NCBI GenBank assembly: GCA_011763485.2
Contig: JAANSK020067798.1
Coordinates: forward strand, 1-27,775
Length of the DNA stretch: 27,775 nt
Source: Isoetes engelmannii
Lineage: Eukaryota; Streptophyta; Lycopodiopsida; Isoetales; Isoetaceae
Reading direction: 5' to 3'
Shown piece by piece: positions 8,679-18,029 of the stretch (position 1 is its first letter; each line of letters starts with the position of its first letter). The position numbers and the translations under genes are program-made. The notes below the pieces were generated by a model. That model was not told where the DNA came from. It worked only from the letters and a program-made list of their open reading frames with translations, and made no database searches.

Positions 8679-10616
8679 ATGCTACATACACTTTTTGGAC
8701 GTGGATGTAGCTTCTCCAAATGGCCTGATTGCACAGTAGATACAATTGCAAGTGAAATACGAGCACAATGGCAACAGGCATGGTCAAAGAGAACATTGGA
8801 TGTCAGAACTATTGCTGCAGTTCTGAAGAAATGTGGCAACTCAAAGGTTCTAACAGAGGGTAGGCACATTCATCAGTTCTTAGTTCAGCGTGGATTAAAC
8901 AAAAATGTGTTTTTATCCAACCAACTCATACAAATGTATGGGAAGTGTGGAGCTGTGCAAGATGCAAGGAAAGTGTTTGATAGCATGCATAGGCAAAGGA
9001 ATGCTTTTTCATGGAACATTATAATTGCTGCATATAACCTTCAAGGACTTCTTAAGGAGGCAACTGAACTTTTTGAGCAAATGCCACACAGGAATGTGGT
9101 GTCATGGACAACCATGATTGGCGCACTATGTCGGCATGGTTATGTAGAGAAGGCTATGGAACTTTTCAAAGAGATGCCGCAGCGAAATGTGGTATCGTGG
9201 AATGCAATTATTGCAGGGTATGCCCAACAGGGGTGTATGGAAGAAGCTCTTAAACTTTTTGAGCAAATGCCTGAACGTGATATAATTTCATGGAATGCAA
9301 TGATCTCAGGTTATGCGAGACAAGGGAATTTTGACATTGCCTTAACTTTGTTTAAACAGATGCCTGCGCATGATATCGTTTCATGGAATGCCATGGTTTC
9401 GGTTTATGCACAGCAAGGAATGCTCAAAGAAGCATTTGGTCTTTTTGCAGAAATGCCAGAACCTAACATTGTGACATGGAATACCATTCTTGTAGCTCAT
9501 GTCCAGCATGGACAGTTTAAACAAGCATTTGAAATTTTTGAACAAATGCCTCAAAGGGATGTTATCTCCTGGAATGCCATGATTACAGCTTATGCTCAGG
9601 AAGGGCATTTCATGGATGCCTGTAAAGTTTTTGAGAAAATGCCCCAAAGGAATGTGGTATCTTGGAACTCTATCCTTGTAGTCTATGCCCAACAAGGAAA
9701 GTTGGATGAGGCTCTTAACATTTTTGAAACAATGCCTCGGCGAGACATTGTGTCATGGAATACTATGATTTCAGCATATGTCCAGGAAGGACACTTGAAG
9801 GAAGCGTTTTACCTCTTTAAACAGATGCCTGAAACTAATATAGTTTCATGGAACATCATGATTGCTGCATATGCACATCAGGGACATTTCAAGGATGCCT
9901 TTGAGATCTTCAAACAAATGCCTCGAAGAAACACAGTTTCGTGGAATGTTATAATGTCTGCTTATGCTGATCATGGATTATCTGAAAAGGCCATCCAATT
10001 CTTCAATGAAATGCCTGAAAGAAATATCATTTCTTGGACAATTATCGTCGGCGTGCATGCTAGACATGGCAACTTTAATAAAGCCTCCCAACTTTTTGAG
10101 GAAATGCCATGGAAGGATGTTGTGTCATGGTCTTCCATGGTAGCTGCATATGCGCAGCATGGTAATGGTAAGGGCGCGGTTAAAATTTTGCATAAGATGG
10201 TGCAAGAAGGGATCAGACCAGATGCAGTCACTTTGGACAGTATTATTTTTGCGTGCAGTCATGATGGTATGGTTGATGAAGCTAGCTATTGCTTCATTTC
10301 TATAACCAGTGATTATTGTCTTTCACCTACAATGGAGCATTATAGCTGCATGGTTGATCTCCTTGGAAGAGCAGGATGCCTGGATAATGCAGAGGCATTA
10401 GTGAACAACATGCCCTTCCAACCCAATGCTAGTCTATGGACAACATTTCTTGGATCTTGCAGAACTCATGATGCTTTTGGGCTAGGAAAACGCGCAGCCA
10501 GACATGCTCTTAGTTTGGATACCTCCAGTTCTGCAACCTATGTACTTCTGTCTAATCTTTATGCAGATGTTGGTCTGACAGAAGAAACGAATGATTTAAC
10601 AATTAGTTGCCATTAA
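8679..10616 (+). CDS. Pentatricopeptide repeat (PPR) protein, S-repeat array with truncated E region
   Basis: Intronless 645-residue frame. After a short N-terminus (a possible organelle-targeting region, not diagnostic) comes an L-like repeat (about 43-76) and an S-like repeat (77-108). Twelve consecutive repeats of exactly 31 residues follow (108-479) on the pattern (N/D)-V-V-S-W-N-x-M-I, YAQxG, EA, LFxxMPxR. A 35-residue repeat (480-514), an L2/S2-like pair (about 515-582) and an E1-like region (583-636, with YVLLSNLYADVG) come next. The protein stops at VGLTEETNDLTISCH, so the E2 motif and the C-terminal DYW deaminase domain are missing, and I find no continuation in any frame downstream. 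Such proteins bind single-stranded RNA in chloroplasts or mitochondria and usually guide C-to-U editing. Without DYW it would need a deaminase supplied in trans, or act in stability or splicing. The frame shows no internal decay. Target organelle and transcript are unknown. Confidence 0.95.
   Translation: MLHTLFGRGCSFSKWPDCTVDTIASEIRAQWQQAWSKRTLDVRTIAAVLKKCGNSKVLTEGRHIHQFLVQRGLNKNVFLSNQLIQMYGKCGAVQDARKVFDSMHRQRNAFSWNIIIAAYNLQGLLKEATELFEQMPHRNVVSWTTMIGALCRHGYVEKAMELFKEMPQRNVVSWNAIIAGYAQQGCMEEALKLFEQMPERDIISWNAMISGYARQGNFDIALTLFKQMPAHDIVSWNAMVSVYAQQGMLKEAFGLFAEMPEPNIVTWNTILVAHVQHGQFKQAFEIFEQMPQRDVISWNAMITAYAQEGHFMDACKVFEKMPQRNVVSWNSILVVYAQQGKLDEALNIFETMPRRDIVSWNTMISAYVQEGHLKEAFYLFKQMPETNIVSWNIMIAAYAHQGHFKDAFEIFKQMPRRNTVSWNVIMSAYADHGLSEKAIQFFNEMPERNIISWTIIVGVHARHGNFNKASQLFEEMPWKDVVSWSSMVAAYAQHGNGKGAVKILHKMVQEGIRPDAVTLDSIIFACSHDGMVDEASYCFISITSDYCLSPTMEHYSCMVDLLGRAGCLDNAEALVNNMPFQPNASLWTTFLGSCRTHDAFGLGKRAARHALSLDTSSSATYVLLSNLYADVGLTEETNDLTISCH
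9000..10115 (+). repeat. Twelve tandem 93-bp coding repeats (31-residue PPR S motifs)
   Basis: The DNA is periodic at 93 bp with no length variation across twelve units; each begins with the codon for N or D before (V/I/T/A)-x-(S/T)-W. Such uniformity suggests growth by unequal crossing-over within the gene, followed by divergence. Confidence 0.9.
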
Positions 10617-10913
10617 TTAACATGCATGATTGAACATGTGTTGATGTCGTTGCCACAAGCCATTCCATCTGCCCCATTGAGCCAGTTGTGGTTCAAGTAT
10701 CTATATGGTAGAGACAGCCCATTATCCACTTGCAAAACAATAAATGCACACTAAAGTAGAACGTACCCCATGATGATGTGAATATTCCCGTAAATATGCT
10801 GAAATCTACTGGTCAAGGCCTTCTGCCTCTAGTTCTTCACATTAAGGGAAATCAAGATCTTTTACACGCCCATGACCTCTGCATGTGCACACTTCCATGC
10901 ACTGCGTTACATA
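10617..10913. other. Downstream of the PPR gene, nothing recognised
   Basis: About 300 bp of ordinary AT-rich sequence. AATAAA at 10739-10744 could serve in polyadenylation of the PPR transcript, based on position only. Confidence 0.35.
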
Positions 10914-11138
10914 CTAGCGTGGGATGCTATGGTAGGCTAGCCCCCACTTCCATGCCTCTCCAATATTTTGCAAGGTGGATATCTGGGTAGTCCCATCCAG
11001 ATGAGATAAGGGTACCAGCAGACCCCACAACTCCACATAGGGCACCAACTTATGCAGCCCAATGGCTTGCCTATACACCCAGTTATTTGAATCCTCATTG
11101 CATGCTAGGTCAGCATAGTATGCATCCCACCTCTGCAT
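10914..11138 (-). CDS. Unidentified reading frame, possible element fragment
   Basis: 74-residue minus-strand frame starting MQRWDAYYADLACNEDSN, Trp-rich and of natural-looking composition, ending at a stop at 10914-10916. Upstream in a neighbouring frame lies IRPIKKRTDTHWAAHAHHA (about 11135-11195), which may be part of the same decayed protein. I do not recognise the family; a transposable-element protein fragment is the likeliest explanation. Confidence 0.25.
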   Translation of the reverse strand: MQRWDAYYADLACNEDSNNWVYRQAIGLHKLVPYVELWGLLVPLSHLDGTTQISTLQNIGEAWKWGLAYHSIPR

Positions 11139-11244
11139 GATGCGCGTGTGCAGCCCAATGGGTGTCCGTCCGCTTCTTGATGGGGCGGATGTAGAGAGGG
11201 ATCAACGCTTGTAATTTTTGCTGCTTTGGGCGCATAGTTATCAT

Positions 11245-11493
11245 TCAAGCACCTTGCTTGGGTGTTGCAGGGATCCAGTGTGCAGGATTTGGGTATAGGG
11301 CAGCCAAAGCCTCGACACGTTGTTGAAGAAATTCTTCTCGGACCGTCCTAGTGGAGGACCCATCATTTGACGTACTATCATCAATGACCTCCGACTGTGA
11401 TATCTCTTCCTCCTCTAACTCATACTCATCTTCTTCGACTGGACTCTCATATTCGCTGTCGTTGTCATTTGAAATCTGCTCAATGAGTCGTCG
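11245..11493 (-). CDS. Unidentified acidic frame, possibly a 3'-terminal exon
   Basis: On the minus strand this reads an acidic stretch (SPVEEDEYELEEEEISQSE) followed by REEFLQQRVEALAALYPNPA and HWIPATPKQGA, ending at TGA 11247-11245. There is no good ATG at its start, and the frame is closed by TAG at 11496-11494, within a GAGGTAAGTAG sequence, so it is probably an exon or a remnant. The Glu/Asp/Ser tail resembles disordered regions of nuclear or element-encoded proteins. Not identified. Confidence 0.3.
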   Translation of the reverse strand, partial: RRLIEQISNDNDSEYESPVEEDEYELEEEEISQSEVIDDSTSNDGSSTRTVREEFLQQRVEALAALYPNPAHWIPATPKQGA

Positions 11494-11644
11494 CTACTTA
11501 CCTCAACCACGTGCCCAAAAATTTGAATGCGAAGATGTTACCTAGTGTGTACCCTTTGAACGAACCTTACAACCACAACTCAACCCAACTGGAGCCACTT
11601 ATGTTTGAAAAAGTCAATTTACTCTGGAATTTACTCTGGAACTA

Positions 11645-11800
11645 CTAAATTAAATTAAATTAAATATAACCTGTAGTTGTGGAATATTATTCTCGTCCAG
11701 CTTAAGAAAGTAGAAAAAACAATGCTTGCTTAGCCTTTACATCGAACTTTAGGATAACGGAAAAAACAAAAGAAAAAAGAAAAAAGAAAAAAGAAAAGAG
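11645..11800. repeat. Low-complexity tracts: (AAATT)n and (GAAAAAA)n
   Basis: About four AAATT units start near 11645. A purine-only tract at about 11760-11800 contains three consecutive GAAAAAA-type heptamers. They immediately precede the transposase-like relic and may mark its upstream border. Confidence 0.6.
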
Positions 11801-11879
11801 GCATCCAATACTTCAATGAATGTAGGCTACTTTCATAAGTTTATTTTTTGCTGTATTCTAATTGTTTCAATCCCATTTA

Positions 11880-14867
11880 GGTACTATAAACCATGGAGGA
11901 CCTGTAAACCAAGATGATCATGAACTTTGTTTTAGAAGAAGACAGACTGAAATAAGAAGGGTTCAAAGATTGAAGAAAAGAGAAAAGGATGCTGCAATTG
12001 TCAACAGAGGTGCGGTTGCTGAACATGCTACTGTTGGTAAGAAAGATTCATTCAACACTTGGGAAAAAAAGAAGTTGTCAAGATAAGCTTGTGAACGAGC
12101 TGTGTGAGAATGCAACATCTGAAGAAAGAAAGGAATACTTGGGGATGTTAAAAAGTGGATACCTGAACTAGACTTCTCCAACAACAAAAAAATTAACCAC
12201 AATGAAATCAATCATCCGCAATTTGAAGGAGTCTTTTGCAGCTCATGAGTATTCAAAATCTACAGATGTATGGAGGGCAAGAAGTGTTGCTATGGCTTTT
12301 ACAGTTAATGGTGAAACTAACACGTCAGCTTTTGCCAAACAAATGAATCTAAACAGGAAAATTGTGTCAGTTGCAATTAATAGAGAATTGGCTGCAGAAC
12401 ATGGTGATGGAGCATGGTCCATGTTCAAAAAGGCTACCAGATGTGACATACTCTCTTATGATGAAAGGAAACTTATAATTGACTTTTGAAGAGACAACAC
12501 ACTTGTTTCTCCATGCAAGAAACATGTTGTAAGGATCATATTGGCAAAAGGAATGAAGATCATGCATCCATTACACTTCTTGGAAGAGACCCAGATTAGT
12601 TTATTTGTTCAAGTTGACTTCTATAATACGGCTTTAATTCTGCTCATATTCTGCTGCTGTTCTTGCAGGTTTCATTCTACCAGCATTTTAGAAATGTATA
12701 TCCCAAATTTTTGGTTTCCTTCTCACTTTTTTATGCCTTGAAATCCCCTTATGTTAGGAAGGTAAAGACAGAGACATGCTGCTGGGTCTATCATATGAGA
12801 GCAAATTTTATTAGACTTGCAATTAACAAAGTTTGAGTTGATGAAAAGATTCATGGTCGAAGTTGTAAATGCACTTGTGATGTTTGTGGTCCTGGACCGA
12901 CATGCATGGCAAAGAAGTTTACCAATGCTTCAACAAGTGAGCCTTAGAGGTCACTGGTTTGTCCGAGAGATGAAGTTGAAGAATGGTATGCACATGATTG
13001 TCTAACTCTTAAGTGTGATAAATGTGGACCTAGCAAGTTGTCAACGTGTCCAAAAAAGATGCATTTCAAATCTCGACATATGGTGGAGTGGAAGACATAT
13101 GATAAGATAATAAGAGGGATGCTTTTATTGTATTTAATTGTCATGTAACTTCAAGTCTAAATATTGTCTTTGAAATAGGTTTTTAAAGTTGTAGAAGAAC
13201 CTAATGAGAAAGGAGGTTATAAGCAGGGTAAAAAACCAATGACCAAATTAGTTTACAAGACCACAATTGTTGTTGAGATTTTCTAGAATGCTAAATACGT
13301 GCTTAAAGTATTCATTCCACACAACTGTGACGGAAGATGGCAGGTCAAACAATTTAGGGAGTTTTTGGAAACATTCTCAAAGGATGTAGTAGTTTTAGTG
13401 ATTGATTTTGCGGAGAATTACACTTCAAGATCCAGCAAGAAATACAAAGTTTGCATTGGAGGAATGATCAATGCATTTTAGTGCATATCACATACATACA
13501 TGCCACCAAAGCATATGACACAAATTTGGATGAAGATGAGAGAAGAACATCAAAGAAACTCACTTTTACATTTCAGATGATAGAGAACATGATGCTTTGT
13601 TCGTGCAATATTGTTTGAACAAACATGCTGAATTTTTAACATGCAAAGGGCACAATTACAACAGACATATTGTCTGGTCTGATGGATGATCTGGTCAGTG
13701 AAAAGGAAGTAGAACATTCTACTTTCTAGGACGAAATTATCAAAGCACTGGCATCCCAATACAATAGAATTATTTAGCTTCTTATCATGGAAAAAGTAAC
13801 TTTCCTATTCTTTGTTCATTGTCCATATTCTTGACTTTGAAGTTAATGTTCAATGTGGTGCTGGAGCTGTTATTAAGAGCTAACCTTAACTCACGAGACA
13901 TTAAAAAGAAATCTTGTACCTCTCAGAAATGCACGAGATATTGTTGTTTTCTGCCAAAAACATTTCAGTGACAACAACACAATGGAAGGCAAGGACAGAC
14001 ATGAGTGTGCATAAATTGATGAGCTGCTGGGTTTACAGATATTCTGATTTGCTGGGCTTGTTAATGATTATGCTTTGCAGATATTTCCGGAAAATTGACA
14101 TAGGAGATGTTGATAGGAGTGAGAGGTATGACTGTATACTCTATCTGGCTCTAGCAAGTTTCATTCCATCTTGCCTACTCAAAGAACTGACCCTATTCAA
14201 GTAGCACATATGAACTTCACATGTTTATGTCATAATTGCTGGTCAAAAAAATATGCAAAGGTGTCCCAATAGAGATAGATGTCATAATTGCCAGTCAGGA
14301 AAATATGCAATGTGTCCCAATAGAGGTAGAATAGGAACATGGTCATACTCAGAATTGAAACCTCTGGATGCTAGCTATGTTGAAAAAATTGTTGAAGGAC
14401 CTGTTTTTGAAGGAGATCACAAGTGAAAATCAGACATCATTGCTTGTGGAGACAACTTTGCTGTCAATGCTGAGCCTAACAACAAGGAGACGATAGACTT
14501 CTATATTTTAAAATGCACTAGAGCAAAGCATGTTATAAACAAGGCATACAAGGACCGTTGGGGACAGAAGTTTAGTAGGAATGAAGTAGTAGTCACTGAA
14601 AAATATTACAAGTTACTTAATCATAACTTGCATGAATTGTTAGAACATGAGCCAGAGTGCACTGTATACAACCATTTGGTTTTGGTTGTTGATTTTGATA
14701 TGACTAGGTTGAGACATAACGTATTCAAGCTCCCTGAGAATGTGCAAGATCATAGTATAGACAACTTGCACCAAAGCACATCTATTTATGCTCTAGAAGC
14801 ATTGGATTCTAAAGAGAAGAAGAAGCAGAAAGCAAAACCAAAAGGCAAAGCACTTTTAAAAAAATGA
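11880..14867 (+). pseudogene. Decayed DDE-type transposase-like gene (DFAENYT family)
   Basis: Similarity hops between frames through many stops. In order: a Lys/Arg-rich N-terminal part (11880-12086); a piece ending before RDNTLVSPCKKHVVR (12202-12535), then LHFLEETQISLFVQ; an apparent intron (about 12616-12668); LKSPYVRKVKTETCCWVYHM (from 12737); a Cys-rich block with CTCDVCGPGPTC and CDKCGPSKLSTC (12870-13055); VVVLVIDFAENYTSR (13386-13430); HFYISDDREHDALFVQYCLN and HIVWSDG (13560-13692); VNVQCGAGAVIK (near 13845); CHNC...GKYAMCPNR (14280-14325); and a C-terminal part with NNKETIDFYILKC, WGQKFSRNEVVVTEKYY and a Lys-rich tail to TGA 14865-14867. D in DFAENYT and D in WSDG are the likely first two catalytic acids. 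I recall this motif order from uncharacterised transposase-like proteins of plants and invertebrates. It is not functional as written. No terminal repeats were found. Confidence 0.6.
14229..14328 (+). repeat. ~51-bp tandem duplication within the relic
   Basis: TGTCATAATTGC followed by GGTCA/AGTCA, an ATATGCAA word and GTGTCCCAATAGAG occurs at 14229-14278 and again at 14280-14328 with about five differences. It duplicates the CxxC...C segment of the transposase-like protein, so that part now appears twice, the first copy with in-frame stops. Confidence 0.8.
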
Positions 14868-15360
14868 TTACTAAAGTGTATATTATGATTTATTCATATT
14901 CATTTCAAATTGATACAAAACAATTGTTGATTTGAAATATATTCCTTCATAAATGTACAAACTAATTCATATTGATTGAAAGACTATTCTTTACAAAATC
15001 ATTTTGGTACTATTGTTTATTTCATATTGATTGGAAGTGTGTTGATTCTTAATGGTTCAAATTCGAATCTTCATATTGTATTACAAAGGTATCTAAATTA
15101 TACACTTATGGATTTTAAAATTGAAGTTTGTAGATAATAGTTTATATTGATGAAAACTAATCATTACAAAACAGATTTATACGAAGAAGTTATGTTTAAC
15201 AAAACAAAGTATTAAACAGAGATGAAGTTTAAACTCCATGTCTATATGATTATATCTCGATTACAAAATCCATGTCAACACTTGCATATAAAATTGTGTT
15301 GCATGTATATCAGTATTCATGATATTTTTGCTGCTAAACTGCTGCTAACAGACTGCTAAT
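14868..15360. other. AT-rich spacer with TTCATATTGATTG words
   Basis: Strongly AT-rich, with recurring TTCATATTGATTG-like words (near 14960 and 15022, with relatives near 14890 and 15142). No gene. It could contain the far end of the transposase-like element, but I found no matching inverted terminus. Confidence 0.4.
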
Positions 15361-15708
15361 TTAACCAAGAGGCCTAGCCTTCTTGAATTCAAAGTAGTTG
15401 TCCTCCAGAGTACCACCAGGAAGCACTTCTTCATCAGAACTTGCTGCATAATATGTGGCAACCCCTTTTAGCACTTCATCAATTTCGCTAGTTGCAATAG
15501 CCTGTTTCATTTCAGCATCACCCTTAATTGCAACAAGTTCAACAATTTTCTCTGCAGTTTCTGCATCTTCATCAACTTCTGATTTCTTCATGGAAACACC
15601 CTGGCCATCTCCTTGAGCTGAAGCTTTTCATGCATTCTTGGACCCTATTGCTTTACTATTCTTTGCCCCTATTGATTCCTTCAAGAATTTCTCTATCCTC
15701 TCTTGGGC
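15361..15708 (-). pseudogene. Acidic C-terminal fragment interrupted by TGA
   Basis: The minus strand reads AQERIEKFLKESIGAKNSKA, then GSKNA, a TGA, KASAQGDGQGVS, and then an uninterrupted frame from ATG 15591 (MKKSEVDEDAETAEKIVELV, later TYYAASSDEEVLPGG, ending FEFKKARPLG) to TAA at 15361-15363. Composition is typical of an intrinsically disordered nuclear protein tail. The same frame continues upstream across a single TGA at about 15629, so the longer protein seems to have been broken by one substitution, or the upstream part is a separate exon. I do not recognise the protein. It faces the transposase-like relic and could be its second gene or an unrelated host fragment. Confidence 0.35.
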
Positions 15709-18029
15709 AACACAAAGAACTGACAGACAAAACTAGAACAATCACACACTTAATCACAATTTTATTTTTTCAGATTATCAGATTGATGGAGGCTATGCAC
15801 ACTTTTATTTCGTTCATCCAATACCTTACACAGATGTAGAAGTAGATGTAACTCCGTTGTTGTATACAGGTCTCATAGGCTACATATGATTACGGAAAAC
15901 ATAGTTTGCTTTTGGGGTAAATGTTAGAATATTGGCTTCATGGGTTTGATGTTGTAGCACATGTAACAACACATGTGATTTTGTTTTATGTTCAACAATC
16001 ATGCAAATCCGCATCTGGAGTTCAATGAAGTAGGAGAGCTTTGATTGTACCAAGACTTTGGTTGGAATTTGCAGCACTTAAAGCATGAAGTGGTTCTTGC
16101 AGTTTAGCCTACACCAGAGTAGCTTTCTGAAGGAGCTTCAGAGCTAATATCCATTTTTATACCATAATAATAGGAGGAAAGATAGAAATTCCTGAGAGAA
16201 CTTATGTTATATTGTTGGAGATAATGGTTGATTTTAGGTTCAAATCCTCGGAGCTTCCTTACTCAGTAAACCTGTGTTTCTCACCTTTATTTTTATTGAT
16301 TTTTGTATTTTAAAAGATCTCTTGTTGCCACATAGGCAAGCTCAATAATAACCAAGAATATTAGGAAATGGTTTATCCACTACATGCTAAGCTGGTAAAA
16401 CACTAGTGATTCATCTCTTTTAACTCGTTAAGAAACCCATGCATTTGTTAAAAACCATTATGGCAAACAATTCCTGGACAAAATGACAAAAGTAATTTGC
16501 TTAATAAAGTTCCATCATAATGTATGAAAGTAATGAGTTATGGTAAATTATTAGGGAAATACGTCTCATAACTTCTGTAGATAGATTAATCAAACGAGAA
16601 ATTTTATTCAAAATGTTTCTCTAGCTCCAAACTCGTGAGATTAGACCCATTATTAACACCCAATCTTTTCAAATTATATTGACATCTAATCCCTTCAATT
16701 TACTGACTAACGTACTTTTCCATTTGTCATTTGTGATTCTTAAGAAATCTCGAGAGAATCTCATGAGACATTATGGAAACCTGAAATTTTGAAAAAGCTT
16801 CATTCATTGTTGAGAATCTAACATTTGAACTTTGCAAACCCCATGTAAGTGAGTTGGAAAGAGAAATGTTCGCGGCCGTCGCGATAATTTTTTTGTAAAA
16901 TTAACCCATTACTACCTCCTAGGTGATAACTGACATTTGGAACTCCCAGACCACCCAGTGGCACTTCCAAGGCCAACTCCATGTCTTTCGTAAAGAAACT
17001 GTAACACTAACACGACACTATAATTTGTTAAAATTTCAATACGACACACACCTCCATGCAGAAAACCTGAGTAAAAACCCAGTTGGACTAAAATGGTCAC
17101 CCAAGAAAATGGCAGTTAGGATAAATTCCTTCAAGAATTTGAGTAGAAATAAAAGCTAGATTTATATCTAAATGCTCTAGAAATTTAAAACTTCTTCAAA
17201 CATGTAATACACTGAATTATTACTCAAAAAGATTAAGTTACAAATTTGCAACTCATGGCAGACGTGCTACATGATAGCTCTGCTTGAAAATAGGCGAGTC
17301 ATATTGAGTCTTGTGATGGCTCCGAGCGAAGGACATAGAAGTGTCATTGGCCTCATTCTTCCTCTGGGATATCCCACACAAATATTATAGTATGCAATTG
17401 ATATTATAACAGCTATTGGACAAGCCATATAGTCCATGTACGTCGGTGTGTAGGAACTGACACCATGTGACCATATGTCACTCACGTTCATATGGGACGA
17501 GTGCTCATGCATGTGATACAAAATCTTGGATCCTATAGATACCTATTCTACAAGAGAAAATCTGGTTAGCTTTGAGAGGCCAATTCTCTCAGTTCCAAAC
17601 CACGCTTGCTGGGGTTGAAACAAGTTCAAAGTCTATATTCAATTGCAACTAGAAATCAAAATGTCCAAGAATGACGTCAAGTTATATTTTTCCTTCTCTA
17701 AAGTATTTGAGATACAACACCAAGGTGCAATAGAATAGAATATATTTTTTTATCGTCCACGGAGACCAAGCTTAAAAATCTAAGAGTAGTTAATAATCTA
17801 TAGTTAATACTTAATAATAACCCAAATTTACTTACACTCAAGTCGTGTTGGAGAAATCTGGGAACCGATATCAACCACCACAATAATACAAAGAAAATAG
17901 ATAAGGAAACCGAAAAGAAATGCGTATCTTCTTTTTTGCACCAAGAGTCTGATTCTGGCACGTAGACGAAGGAGGAGGCGACGGCGTCGACCATTTGGTG
18001 GACTTTCTTGCTTACCCGGTACTGGGCGA
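15709..18029. other. Long non-coding stretch
   Basis: About 2.3 kb of AT-rich DNA with only short random frames. A lone tRNA B-box-like word (GGTTCAAATCC, 16238-16248) and a GC-rich GCGGCCGTCGCG patch (near 16872) are the only notable words. The last few hundred bases presumably contain the promoter and 5' UTR of the downstream LisH gene. Confidence 0.5.

Noticed and set aside
9381-9695. Minus-strand open frame of 104 codons within the PPR gene
   Set aside because: It is the antisense reading of the 93-bp PPR repeats, and its own repetitiveness simply mirrors them.
9000-10115. Regularly spaced repeats that could suggest a CRISPR-like array
   Set aside because: The repeats abut without unique spacers, are coding, and translate to PPR motifs in a plant nuclear gene.
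12367-12567. Antisense frames across the transposase-like relic
   Set aside because: The recognisable motifs are all on the plus strand.
16238-16248. GGTTCAAATCC, a perfect pol III B-box word
   Set aside because: There is no A-box at the right distance and no cloverleaf; a single 11-bp match in AT-rich DNA is weak.
17742-17768. CGTCCACGGAG-A/G-CCA word shared with 25379-25394
   Set aside because: Both are preceded by TATATTTT-like sequence, but similarity ends within about 25 bp on each side, so a shared element cannot be shown.
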